DNA of 64,000 nucleotides from Emergomyces orientalis (Eukaryota; Ascomycota; Eurotiomycetes; Onygenales; Ajellomycetaceae). The DNA lies in assembly GCA_002110485.1 (NCBI GenBank), contig MOWL01000002.1, forward strand, positions 1,279,979 through 1,343,978, read 5' to 3'. The notes beneath the pieces are model-generated. The model was not told the origin of the DNA. It saw only the letters and a program-made list of their open reading frames with translations, and did no database searches. The stretch's first letter is position 1, and every line of letters begins with the position of its first letter. A program made the position numbers and the translations under genes. Below, piece by piece: positions 23,529 to 35,939 of this stretch.

Positions 23529-26447
23529 CCTTGACTATGAGGGATGGATTAAAGTTAAAGAAAGACAAGAAGATCAATCGCAAGGCCAAGCCTCGAGAAA
23601 GAAGAAAGATATATATTTTATTAAAAACTACAAGGAACCCGAAACAGAAATCATAGTGCTACCGCCGTTCCTTATATACTCAAAAGTGTTTCCGCACAAA
23701 GCCCCATAAAATGGGACAAGGGGCAGTTCTTGTCCATAGATTAGTATCCTGCTAGTGCAAAACTAGATGGGGCCCTAGTCTCCACTATTTACGCAGCACA
23801 AGGTTTTGCGTATCAGCGACCACCCTCCATCAAAGCAAAATCTACCAAAGCTGAGTCGGTTGGGCGTGAAATTCAAAACAAAGTTATGAACAAAGGTCAA
23901 TACTAGAATACCAGCTTTCGGTCTCTCCGGGTAAAAGTTACCTTCAGGACATATGACGATGTCGACTTTCCAGCCCCAAATTACCTATCCACTCGTCGCT
24001 CCGCGGTTGGGTTCAGAGATTCGCTGGGATGGCAGTCGCAAATCATGCACTTGGCTGATAGCCTGCCTGCAGCTCGAATCACTGAATGTTGTAGTAATCA
24101 AAGAAGACTTACGCGTCGCACAATTGCAAGTTCAAAGTTGAATCAAAGCACACCAAACCCGAACGAGAAAATTCTTACATCTTCATCAAATTGAGCTGGT
24201 TCGAATTTGTGGTGCCGGATCGCCGGTTCGATGCTCCAGATGTAAATAAACCACCCATTGGAAATTATCTGGTACGAAGTACGGGGTCCAAGTTGTGGCT
24301 AAATATGTAGCTGCGCCATTGCATAAAACTAATATCGGCACGAGAATCTCTTCCCGGCCCTGCCAGAGACGCCGGAAAGAAAAAAGCCCGGCGTAACTTA
24401 TGTTAGTAATGACGATTTGAGGCTGTGCAAATAATGGGGCGCATGATGCTTGATGTGGTGCGTTCCAATTGATCAGCCACCGTCAAAACAAGGGTGATGC
24501 CTTGGCCAGAACGGGTGATTTTGAAACACAACATTATTTTTTGACCAACTGTATTCTGGTTTCTACCCCAGATCGATCCTTCCATTAGCCGATTCGAATT
24601 CCGCGTATCAAATGATACAACTGCGCCCACGCTGGAGATATTCTTTGCAATTTTATGTGACTTGGCGTATGAACCACCCACCACCACCACCACCCGAAGC
24701 CGTATCGTCTTTGCAGGACAAGTCTACATAACGGATTGCCTATGATCCGAGCGCTGCTCCGATCAGACTCCCGCTGACGTGTCAATGATTTTTGCTAGTG
24801 TTGTGCGTGGAATCGGGTTTGTGAAAGCAATGAAAAAAACGTATACTCTCTATCAAGGAAGTAGTTCTTCCAATTGTCAGAACAATATAATACGGCCTGG
24901 AATGTTTTCAGGCCGTTGAGCTCTCAACAGACGCGCACTCCACCCCCAAATCCCCGCCAGTCAGGGTATTGTGATGGAGGAATTCCGAAGGAAAAAGCTC
25001 CTTATCTCCTGGTTCGAACAGTGGTTCACGAAATGCGGGGCCGTTTCTTCCTAAGACTATTCTTGTTGTCCAATTTATCGAATCAGCAGCCAACCGTTTT
25101 GGCATTGCTGCTTCAATACTTTTAACACGTGGTTCGATATTACCTTTAAAAAGATATAACAACGGACATACCAGCTCGAGGCGGTGTCCGGCGCAAACCT
25201 TTGTTCGTCGTTGATGGCAAGTGACCTTTATCCAACTCTAATCTTGCGCGAAGCCAGGGCTCCATCTCTTCGTGGGGGTCCAAGGCACGCAAGGCGTGGA
25301 ATATTGGCTTAAGCCAGGTTCAACATTCTACCGCGGTCTTGAGGATGGCAAGGTACGGACAAGCGAAAGATATGAAGAAGTACTTGATATCTCCATCTTT
25401 TTTGCTTTCCCCTTCCCTTTTCTTTCATATCCTCCCTTTTTGTGTCTGTGGCGTTGCTCCTAGTTTCTTATGCAGCAATAGCACCAACAAAGGGTGGAAT
25501 TCAGTTCAAAGAAAGTCTGGTGGCCTGGTTCTGGTTTCTTCTCGTATCATCTAAAATCTCCATTTCGAGACTTTGATTCCTGACCAATCACTCTCATTAG
25601 TTTATTGACATGTTTGTTCTTCTCAGACTGCTCTTGTAGGTACTCTATCTTCACTCAAACTCCGGGCCGCGGGCTAGCGGAGAGGTATTTGACGCAAATT
25701 TAGTTATATCTAGGTATCCAAGTACTTCGAGCATATCCTGATGGCCTCGCTCTACTACCAAGCGGTAGTCATTGAGAGCCAAAAAGAGCTAGGTAAATGC
25801 ATCTCCAAGCATAGGCGGGCCCGGTCATAGGCTACTGAATAGTATTTAAAGAGCCCATTTGTCCTTCGACTTCCTTGAACAAAGTCCTATGCTCCTAGAT
25901 GAATATTTCTTGCATATTGAAATGAATATCTTCTGCTTCCCAAACTTCAACCCCTGGGCAGCTTGGGATGCCTAGAAATAAGTCAGATGTATCGAGATAT
26001 TTCAATAGAACTCAGTGATATTGAATGTCAAATATTTGTCACACAAAGTGATAATCGGACAATCATCCCTTAATCACTTGGAATGATGGGCAGGGGGCAA
26101 TGGCTGTTCTTGGTTTCTCTTTCCTTCCGTTATGGTCTTGGTACATAGGCCATTCGGCCTCCATATGCCAGCTCCTTTCATAGTCAATCGCTAAAGAAAT
26201 CAGGAGGAAGCTGTTTCTATTCGAAAGCCAAATGTTGCCTAGGGTGCTCAAGGAGAAACATTAACCGCTTGGCTGGGCAAACGCTCTCTCTACCACATAG
26301 TCCAGCTGGGAAAGTGAGTCACTGGGAGAAGTGAATAAAGCTTCTTCAAATCAATAAGCCTCATTGCACCCTTTCGTCTTGTCAACCTTACCTCTATCGT
26401 TCTTCAGATCAATCACCTATTTCGTTGCCCGATCACAAAAGCACAAC
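23529..26447. other. Gene-poor intergenic tract (2.9 kb)
   Basis: No gene is recognised on either strand. Open frames are short (all under 110 codons) and without domain patterns. Two GGTTCGA boxes near 24193-24220 resemble tRNA B boxes, but no cloverleaf could be drawn. This may be degenerate repeat sequence or long regulatory DNA. Confidence 0.45.
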
Positions 26448-27593
26448 ATGGATTGGCCCGATGGAGATAGTTGGAATGGTCATGGAGATCGCACTGCCAA
26501 TTTTGCAGCAGAGAAAGTGGGCACTAGGCTTGAAAACCTTCGCCTCCTTGATGATCTTCAGATCTCGCTCGCTAGGTCCGTTTGTCACGATGAGAAAGCC
26601 TCTAATTTGAGTACTGACAAAACTAAATTGCAACCCTCAGCCTCTACTTAGAAAACAAATACACCGATCTGGCTATTGTCGCTGGCTCTGAAATTTTCCG
26701 AGTCCACCGTTGTATTGTCTGTCCTCGGTCTGCTTTTTTTGCTGCAGCCTGTGATGGCGAGTTTCGCGTAAAGAATCCCCCAACAGAGACATCCTATGGG
26801 CTCAAAATAAGCAAGACTAACTTTTCGTTGTCAGGAGGCATCTTCTGGGGTCATAAATATGCAGGAAGATCCGGTTCTGGTGAAGAAAATGATTGAATTC
26901 TTCTACTCAATGCAATACAGCATTCTTATCCATGAGCCAGTGGGACACAGCAACAATGCATCTGCTACAAGCGCTGCTCTCTTGGCCGAAATGCCGCGTA
27001 CTGAGGGCCCAAAAGAGTCCGCTTCTCAAAATTCTTACAAAAACGACAAAGACGACAAAAATAGAAGGAAAAAAAAGAATAAGAACAAGAGAAAGAAAAA
27101 GAGTAAGGGTAAGGGCAGTGAGCGGCCCCCATACACAGCAGCCACGCAGCATTTGAACTTTGGTGTTAATTCAACCGACAACCCGTTTCGCGACCCCCCC
27201 GCAAACTGGGATGCTATCAAGGTGCACATCATGATGTTCGGTGTCGGGGAGCGCCTGATGATCGACGGGCTAAAGTGCTATGCCAGAGCTATGCTTGAAT
27301 GCGAGCTAGGCTGTCCCGAAGGTTGGAAGGGATTTCGCAAGACGATAGTTGAAGTATACGCCAATAGCCCTTTGCACGATCGCGGGCTGAAGGATGTCGT
27401 GGTCTCCGCTGCGGCTACGAAACTCTGGGACCTTAGATACTCGGGATCGGACAATTATCATGTGGAGCTGTCAAATGAATTCCTGAAAACAGTTCCCGAG
27501 TTCATGTTTGACCTGCTCCTTACTTTGATGAATCGGGAAGTATATGGTCTTCAGCCCCCACCTATTTCTCAGTCTCCGGGCCGCTGCTGGTAG
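26448..27593 (+). CDS. BTB/POZ domain protein
   Basis: Exons 26448..26575, 26641..26767 and 26835..27593 give about 337 aa. The junctions restore a fungal-type BTB start. SLYLENKYTDLAIVAGSEIF is followed by RVHRCIVCPRSAFFAAACDG, and then by EDPVLVKKMIEFFYSMQY. These match the BTB pattern in which the protected 'hxxhL' core precedes the acidic DxP and a helix. A strongly basic Lys/Arg/Asn-rich insert (about residues 150-175) interrupts the domain's expected continuation. A helical C-terminal part follows (VHIMMFGVGERLMIDGLKCYARAML is BACK-like). The donor of intron 1 (GTCCGT) is weak. Fungal BTB proteins of this type are often lineage-specific and of unknown function; some serve as CUL3 adaptors. 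Confidence 0.75.
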
Positions 27594-30500
27594 ACCGGCG
27601 GTTGCATGTGATGTTGTCAATATGGCGAGATGCTTGAAATACCCACAGGTACTTCCTGACGCATGAGGTGGCCAATAATGTATCTAACTGCTATTTTTTG
27701 ATGTCCATTCAGGGCTTGATGCTGTTATTTGTCTTAGACAGGAAGCGCACTCTTCTCTATTTGATAGGATGTTATGCAGACACATTAGTTAAAAAATACA
27801 TTGCAAACCTTTGACTGCAAACTACGAGTTCAAAATGAGGCTGCTCGTGCGCTGGGATGCATTCGTTCAAGAAATCTCGATCAGCATATGTTCAGAGTCA
27901 TTCGTTTCCCCAATAACCCTCCTGATTTCCTACTACAACCGTAGTTTCACGGCTCGATCGGGGTTTCAGCGTTTAACTATTGTGTTATCGATTTTATTTT
28001 CTGTGTCTTTGATCGCAGAGCGCCCTCTGATCATGGCGGTTTCGCGCTCATGGACACATAAGCCTCGGATCATGAGACGCAATCCCAAAAACAGGAGCGG
28101 TAAACAGGGGGGAGAGGGTTTTCAAATTTGCCTACAATTCCTCCTCCATACCGGCAGCCCTTGTTCGATTCAGGGTCTTGTACCCAAATTTCGCGGGAAG
28201 GCGGTTGTCTTTGTATCAAATTATGTAGAGTGGTGTCAGGCTAGTCAAAGGTTTGTATTTAATGGAGCATTCGCTAGACGCAGGCCTGTGATTGCTGACA
28301 AAAAAAGGGGGTTGGGTGCCGCAGCCTCCCAGTTGAACTCCGATCAGCATCAGACAAGCCCCTATGGTTGGTTCCCTAAATGCTACTTCTAACTCATTGT
28401 AATGTTAGTTAAAATCCTTTATTGAAGCAAAATTAGAAGCTAACCCTCATGTCTTTCAGTTGAACACAAGAGCGGTCTGCAAGGAACACAACCCTGATTG
28501 AGGGAATCTCTCCACACTTCTTCTTTACATTCGCAGGAAATCCCACAGTGAAAATAACTATCCTAGGGGAAAAAAACTAATAGTAGACGGATCAGTGGTG
28601 AAGGGCTTTCAACAGCGGGGCCATCCTCACGCCACCCAAGTTCGCTTCCTGGTGCTTCTCAAAGAACTTTCCAAAGGCTAGTCGCATCAATCCGCAATAG
28701 GTAGCAGCCAACTACGAGCCACCTAAATATCTCCACCTGCGGTTCAGTTAAATGATAGTCTCTCAAACCCTCAGGATACATGCTGAGCAATACGAATCGA
28801 CCGCTCGCTCAATGTGGAGAGAAAATGCCTGCGTCCGTCTGTGGAATATGAGTAGTGAATGGATGTATGTGGTTAGGTATGATACGTGCAACTCCTCGCC
28901 ATCCAACGACTCCGAAGGTGATCTGGACAAGATTAAAAGAAGAGGGATAAGCAAGAGAGATGAACGCATCAACTAACGAATGCAGAGAACGAACAACAAA
29001 CCATCTAGATTTCTAGAACGTCCATCAAAATATAATCATGTGGGCAGACAGATTTTTTGAAATCTCCACATTTCCCCCGCAGCTCCCTATCTCCACTCAC
29101 CTCGCTTTCTCCCAGTAATACCGACATTCTCTGTCAAAACCACGCCCGCCTGCAGGAACAGCTGTTAACCATGAATCTTGATCGGAGAATTCCCAGCGTT
29201 TTCTCCATAAAAATAAGCAAAGAAGCTGACAGCAACAACACACGGCCTGTAATTGTTTGTGTGTACATATGCGTTTCTCCACTTTATTTTTATAACTCCG
29301 TATCGCTGGAGGTTTCGCTCCCCCGAGATACTTGGGGTCAAGATATCTCCAATTATTTCACAGAGAAATCGAGCTGACTATCCACCCACCAGGGTGTTTC
29401 TGCTCCTGCTTTGATATCGAAATTTCATCATCTTTGTTGTATTTTTTGCTGGTCCGCAAGACCTGGGGATGAGGAAACAGGACACACATGCATTCATATG
29501 TTTTGGTATGGTGTGTTTTTGCGGGTTCAACAGAACTTGCTATTCAATGATTCGGGACCAGAGTACACGTAAATGCGCCAGCAGCCATTGTTGAAAACTT
29601 TGTGCGGAGTGCTGAGCATCTTGTACTTAGTCTGTGGGGGATCGGCAAGTCGCCAATCTATATATGGTTGTTTAAATACAAACCATGATAAAATATTACT
29701 TTTTAGTTCGAAAACTTACAGGGAAGAGCTCTAGCAGTTCAAGCTTGAGATGTGTTGTTACGTTTACTTGAACCTGAACAATTGACTCCTCGGATTTCTT
29801 GATATCAAAACCCGGATTTGCCACTGACATAAACCCTCTGTCATGTTGAAGAAAATATTCGGGCTAACCAGCTTCTCCAGGTTCCCTAAAAATATATAAA
29901 TAGTTATCAAGGACTCAAGGAGGGAGGAAACAGGTCGCTTTTGCCGGGCTACCCTGCCGGATTGCCGAAAAAACTTAAATCTCATCGATCTCGATGCCGA
30001 ACTCGACTCCTAAACATTCAACAGGAACGGTGTTAAAACAAATGAATGAACAAGTCAGCCAAAAGCGGAGCCGAAATAAACACAGAAAATAGTAGCCAAC
30101 GAAAAATATAAAAATTCCAAGCCATCACAAGATCAAGATCAATTCTGGTTCCCACAGACACTGCCGCTAAAATCTTAACTAGTGGGGTGTTAACTTGCAA
30201 CGAACCACCCAAAATTCTTCTCCATGCCGCTTCAAGGTATCCCGCATCTTCCGCCCTAAGCACTGCAAGAACTGTCAAGTAGACCCTTTTATAGGATATC
30301 TTCTTGGCAAATATTCTGATGGAAAGGTCTAGGTCTAGTCCTCCTCTCGCACTCTTCCTGTCATCAGCCCTGTTTCTCTTGCCTCTTCCCCCAATTCCCC
30401 CAATTCTCAATCAACTGCCCGCCCTTGGCTCTGGCCATTCCCAATCGGCAATTCCGCTGCCCTGGGACGGGTTACTCGATTCAGCCATCCGAACCGCAAC

Positions 30501-31263
30501 TCTATTCCGTACATTCTTCATCTTTCTGTTCAGACAAACCCCGTACACTAACTACTAGGGAATCTTCCTACATGGGCTCATCTGATAACACGATTGAGGC
30601 GCGCAATGGCCACTCGGTCCCCATATTATTTATTTCGCCGATATCCATGCTGGGACATGTAAAACTCACTCCATATAGAAAGAGTCTCGAACTCAGGATC
30701 CCCGCTGGTCGGCTGGTGGGCAAACACATATTTTTGTATATCAAGTGACCTTCTCACTCACCATCAGAGCATCCACGCGTCATCTCCAGAGGGTTGGGCT
30801 AGGCTGGGGAGGAGGTCAATTGCTTGCTGGATCCAATGATGGGTAATATTATATTAGTGATTGATATAATTTTTTTAAGTAGAAGAGGGAGAACATGAGC
30901 GCTACAATCAAACCCCGTCATAAAAACTGCCCAGAGTGCTGTTGATATCGGCATAAATAGATTCTACACAGGCGGTTACTCGCTCTAGGGACAAAGAGGG
31001 GAAGCGGCGTGATTGGGGCCGTTTTACCAAAGCACCGCTTTAACCAATTATTATTAGAACATGAAAGACCGAGCAGGCGATTAAGCACTGTTTGAGCTGC
31101 CTCCTAACTACGGGCCACGACTCGGGCAATAACACCAAATAATCGCACTCCCGAGCTAGAGCCCTGTCTCCATTCCAGACTCCAAGCTCGCCACAGGAAT
31201 ACAGACTCCATCCAAAATACACATCTCGATACCCCATAAACTAGAATAGAATTTACCTAAAAG
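27594..31263. other. Gene-poor intergenic tract (3.7 kb)
   Basis: No supported gene. A 193-codon open frame at 27811-28392 and a 125-codon minus-strand frame at 30033-30410 lack recognisable domains or splice-linked extensions. The octamer ACTCCGTA occurs at 29295. The stretch is A/T-rich but, unlike the 50-54 kb block, it still contains ordinary numbers of CG. Confidence 0.45.
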
Positions 31264-33411
31264 ATGTTGTCTAGAACACTCAGCTTCAGCATACTTAAAA
31301 ACCCTTCCCGCTCACTTCCTCCTTTCTCAATTCCAATTCTTGCAATATCATCCATATCCACTAGAGCCCTATCAACTTACCACCCCCCAACCAACCCTCT
31401 CTGGCGATATACCAAAGAGTATACCCTACCATTTACTCCTGCTACTCATTCTCCAACATCCCAAACATCGCTCTTCCACGCCATGTCTCCTCTCTTCACT
31501 CAACCACCACCGACAACCAACGGCGACAATCCGCCTATGAATGGCACCCAAGCAGCGCCTCCCATGGCTCGAGGACCCAGCAGCCCCCCAAAGGAAGAAA
31601 CCAACCCTATGGATGATACCAAACCAAACGTCTACCTAGGCACCAAGAGCAGACTGCCAGAATTCATCCTGACTGACAAAGTGGTGTTGGTTTCTGGTGC
31701 TGCCCGTGGACTTGGGTTGACGCAGGCTGAGGCCTTGCTGGAAGCTGGAGCTACTGGTGAGTTGCGATTTTTGTTCTTGACTTCTTTTTTGGGTCATTTC
31801 CGATTCTTATTATTTATTGTATTTATTTTTTTTACATGGAGGACGGAGTTCCCCGTACAATACTTGTTACGAACAAGTAGAAAGTCTAGAGGAGGAATGT
31901 TCCGTTGAGCTGCTTGAAACAGAATTGCACTGGACTGGAATTTCGTGTTAGAAAGTGGACTCAATTGGTGCCAAAACTGCGAAAAAAAGTGGAAATGCCG
32001 TGGTGGGCCGGCTTTGTTCCACTTGAGCCGAATCTCTTGATATTCTTCTTCCCCCGAACGAGCAGGCTGAATAGAAATTCAATTTGCTGACCATCGCATT
32101 ACAAACTATACAGTCTATGCTCTGGATCGTCTTGAAACACCTGTAAGTGGTTTCTTGAAACAATTTTATTATACGTATCCCCAGAGCTATTCCCACGTAT
32201 TCGAAATGACTATTACCCCAAAAAACCCCCCAGCAATCTAGTGTTCATCTGACACATATAATTGTGGATCCAATGTCTTTTAACTAAACCAAACGCCCAG
32301 CCACAACAATCGCTAACATCAACGCATATATCTAGTCGCCCGATTTCTATCGCGTTCAGCAGCGTGCAGCTGAAGAGCTGAACACGCAGCTCCACTACCG
32401 CCGCATTGATGTGCGCGACACCGAAAGCCTAAACGAGATCATCAAGGATATTGCAGACCATGAAAGCCGAATGGACGGCCTTGTTGCTGCAGCGGGGATT
32501 CAGCAGGAAACCCCAGCGCTCGAGTACACGGCCAAAGACGCCAATATGATGTTTGAGATCAACATTACCGGCGTGTTTATGACCTCGCAGGCTGTGGCGA
32601 AGCAGATGATCAGGTTTGGCAATGGAGGGAGTATCGTCATGATCGCGAGCATGAGTGGGACTATTGCGAATAGGGTATGTTTTGCGATTTACTATTTTCT
32701 TTCCTCTCGGTTCCGATTTGATCTTTTTTTTTTTTTTGTGCTCGCTCCGCCTCTCGCAGAAAAAGGAAGAAAAAAAACCAAAGAAAAAACTGAGGCAGGC
32801 AGCCAATGTTCTAGCCCACCCCGCCCACCTTCTCCATCCGATCTTCCATTTTTGTAATATTTTTCTCGAGCGGATGTGGATTTTTCTCCTACATATTTTT
32901 GTGGATAATCCCGCCCAGCCGGAAACCCCATCTGTTGATTTTTTGCGGGTGGTTTGCGTCTTGCTCCTACCCCACACTCAATCCTGCCCAGCGCCGCTGC
33001 CACTAGCCCTGTTTATCCCACATGCAAACCTGTCAAACTTGTCGATCCCTTCCATCCATCTCGCCATCTCTGGGCTTAATCACTGACCAAAATTAACAGG
33101 GTCTAATCTGCCCCGCCTACAATGCTAGTAAAGCCGGCGTACTCCAGCTGGCCCGCAACCTAGCCTCGGAATGGGGTCAGCACAGCATCCGTGTCAACAC
33201 GATCTCGCCTGGTTACATCGTCACTGCCATGGTTGAGCAGCTGTTCGTCCAGTACCCCGAGCGCCAGACCGAGTGGCCGAAGCAGAACATGCTTAATAGA
33301 CTCAGCACGCCGCAGGAGTACCGTGGTGCTGCTGTATTTTTGATCAGCGATGCTAGTAGCTTTATGACGGGGAGCGATTTGAGGATGGATGGGGGCCATA
33401 GTTCGTGGTAG
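31264..33411 (+). CDS. Mitochondrial-type short-chain dehydrogenase/reductase (arabinitol/sorbose-reductase-like)
   Basis: Exons 31264..31756, 32114..32142, 32336..32674 and 33100..33411 join in phase to about 390 aa; exon 2 is only 29 nt. The first 75 residues are Ser/Arg-rich and look like a mitochondrial presequence. The Rossmann dinucleotide motif GAARGLG is at 145-151, VAAAGIQ matches the NNAG position, and IASMSG holds the catalytic Ser (about 281). The YNASK motif gives Tyr294 and Lys298. The tail RVNTISPGYIVTAM and the final FMTGSDLRMDGGHSSW are typical of classical SDRs acting on polyols (D-arabinitol 2-dehydrogenase / Sou1-like). The exact substrate is not readable. Introns of 357, 193 and 425 nt are long for this locus. 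Confidence 0.88.
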
Positions 33412-35939
33412 ATGGATGAAGACGATGCTTGCATTTTATCCTTTTTAAGAAAGGGGTTGATGGATGGATGCTCTATGTTCTTTGGCTGGTGCAGTCGGAG
33501 TTTTCGGGCTTTTTTTCTGACTGTTTATTTCTTTTGTTCCCCCCTTTTCTTGCTTCGTTTTGCCTTTGATTTGATGATTTGGTTGGTAGTTCTTCTTCTT
33601 CTTGTTTCGTCTTCTTAGCGGAGCGAGCGCCGACTTATTTTTCTACCTTTCTTTCACTTTTTATTTTGATTTTCTTTTGATTTTCGTTCTGTTAGCATGC
33701 ACATTGCGTCTTCATTTTTCTGGTGCTCGGCTTCTTTTCAGTCCCCTTTGACAAAACTACGCCACCATCATAATATTTAATACCTTATCAAAGCTTTTCG
33801 AATTTATTCCATACAGGGTACAATAATATCATCCAACAATCCCCTACCACTTCTCACCTCAGTTCATGGCAAACAGAGCTGCCCACTTGCAAATGAGGGT
33901 GTCGAGAAGCCATACCATTTCAGGAAAACCCAAGTTCCATGCATCAACAATCCCCAATGATGTATGACGAGATCAAAGAAAATATCACCCAAAAAACTAA
34001 GACCTACAGAATAATGTAAACTTCTGACTCTTCAAGCTCAAACCTTGAATGTGGATAAAGGGAGTCAATGCAGAGTGCAGAACATGAACAGTATAACCAG
34101 GCACAGATAAGCCATTGACACTGACAATGCTGGTTTTCATTGATGAAAGAATGGAGCTTTTTGCCGTTCTTGTGAATTACATAGGCCGTGTCATCAGATT
34201 ACACCCTGCAGTTGTTCTTTGCAAGCAGCGACTTAGTGGTATACCGAAAAAATGCAGTAGTGGCTGTCTTGCATCTAAAACTCAACCACGTTAGTTAATC
34301 AATAGGCGTTACAAAAATACATTCCCTGTCTCTGATTCATTGGCTTTCTTGAAAGCCAGATCAGTTCAAAGCTAGCAGCTTCAAATCCCCATGGATGCAG
34401 TTTTGGAATTGGTTTGAAAACTCAATGGCATTCTTTGCTTCAAATAGCACTGAATGTGGGAAGATGAAAGTGGAGGAACGAAGGTGCAGAAACTGGATAT
34501 ATGAGGCATGGAATAGCCCAGTGGATCCGATACTGAATACTCGCATTTGAACACAAACGAAGAAATGACGGCAAAATGTAGCTTAAAATGACTTTTGTTG
34601 CAGTGATATGACTCCGACATGCATCGGCTGTTTGATTAAATGCACAGATATTTTCATTGTCAAGAGATAGATCATCATACATACTTATGCATGCTATATA
34701 GAAATCGAAGTGAATTTCTTTCTCTCATTTTCAGGCTGTGGTTTGGGCGTAGTCAAGGGTGAATAGCTCTGTCTACCTAGTACCCAGGTTATTATTACAA
34801 CAACAGCAACAACAACATTCCCCGTAATGTAGCTAGCTCTGTGCAATCTTCGACTCGAGGCCTCCCATTAAACCCGGAACGAGCCTTAATTTAAATTCTC
34901 CAACATGACGAAAGTGTGAAACGGTTCAGGTATGGACTAAAAAGGTAGCCAAGTTCGATTGGGTTTGAAAACCCCGGGCAGCAAGTCAGGCATAATTAAG
35001 TTAAGCTAGCTGCACCATGCCATCCTGGAAAACAGGCCTTGTTCGCCATGGCATTGCACAGGCTACCGGGTACTATTTCGAACTGATTGTTGGCTGGAAA
35101 AGAGCGGGGCTATACGGACTACCTCTACAGGTGGGCTCTGGCGCCAGTGGGAAGCAACGTTGAAGGAACTGATTGGGTTCCACTAGCATGAGAACTTAAA
35201 GATGCATTTTGGTATCCATTTACCCAGAGGTGGGAAGTTCGGGCTAGGGAGGGGAAAATGGTCGGTTGGGGGGCAACGTCCCAAAACATGAAAACAGTTG
35301 AAATCTTGCGATCATTCGAGAACATTTCTTGTCTCATCCATCTCCACTCATCATTGTCCGCCTCAATTTCCAGCCTCACTAACTAACTACAGGCTAGTGG
35401 CAACTAATAACACACAAATGTAACTAAACCTACCCCCACAGGAAAGCGTTCAGGATTCCCAACCGAAAATCAAAAACAAGGCAGGCTGAGCGACAACCAA
35501 CCATGCAGCAGCGGTAAAGAAAAAGAGCTGTTTTTTTTTGTCTGACTTGCAGCTATCGATCGAATTTTTTTCTGCTGGCAAACCGCCTTCCCACATTTAA
35601 ACTTTGCCAGCCTTCCCACATTTAAACGGTTTAAGCTGCTAACTACCCGTTTTCCAACTGGTCATATTGCTTGGCTTGGGTGAGTGGGGGCGCTTCTGCA
35701 ATCGGATTGAGGCCTCCAACAAGGCCCCTTGCACGCCGCATTATTGCAGTCTCTAATATCGTTGAAGATGTGAGTGTATTTAAAGTCAATCAATACCTCC
35801 AAGCTTGCAGAAAATAGCTCATCATCGATTTTCGTGAGTGCCCCCACAATCTTGCTTCCTCTTCACAGAAAGCGAATACAATCCGCTTACTTTTGCCCCA
35901 GTAGTTGATTTGTATCGTTTTTATAACCAACCCACCCGA
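33412..35939. other. Intergenic upstream of Argonaute (2.5 kb)
   Basis: No coding sequence is recognised. The first 300 bases after the SDR stop are T-rich 3' flank. Minus-strand open frames near 34361-34682 are overlapping low-complexity shadows. A duplicated 18-mer lies 340 bp before the Argonaute ATG. Confidence 0.45.
35585..35627. repeat. Direct repeat of an 18-mer (GCCTTCCCACATTTAAAC)
   Basis: Two perfect copies of this 18-mer (35585-35602 and 35610-35627) are separated by 7 bases, upstream of the Argonaute gene. It could be a duplicated regulatory site or a small replication-slippage product. Confidence 0.85.

Noticed and set aside
24180..24230. tRNA-like GGTTCGA boxes
   Set aside because: No matching A box or cloverleaf stems at the right spacing.
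27811..28392. 193-codon open frame in the gene-poor tract
   Set aside because: No domain-like pattern, mixed composition, no splice-linked exons; likely chance.
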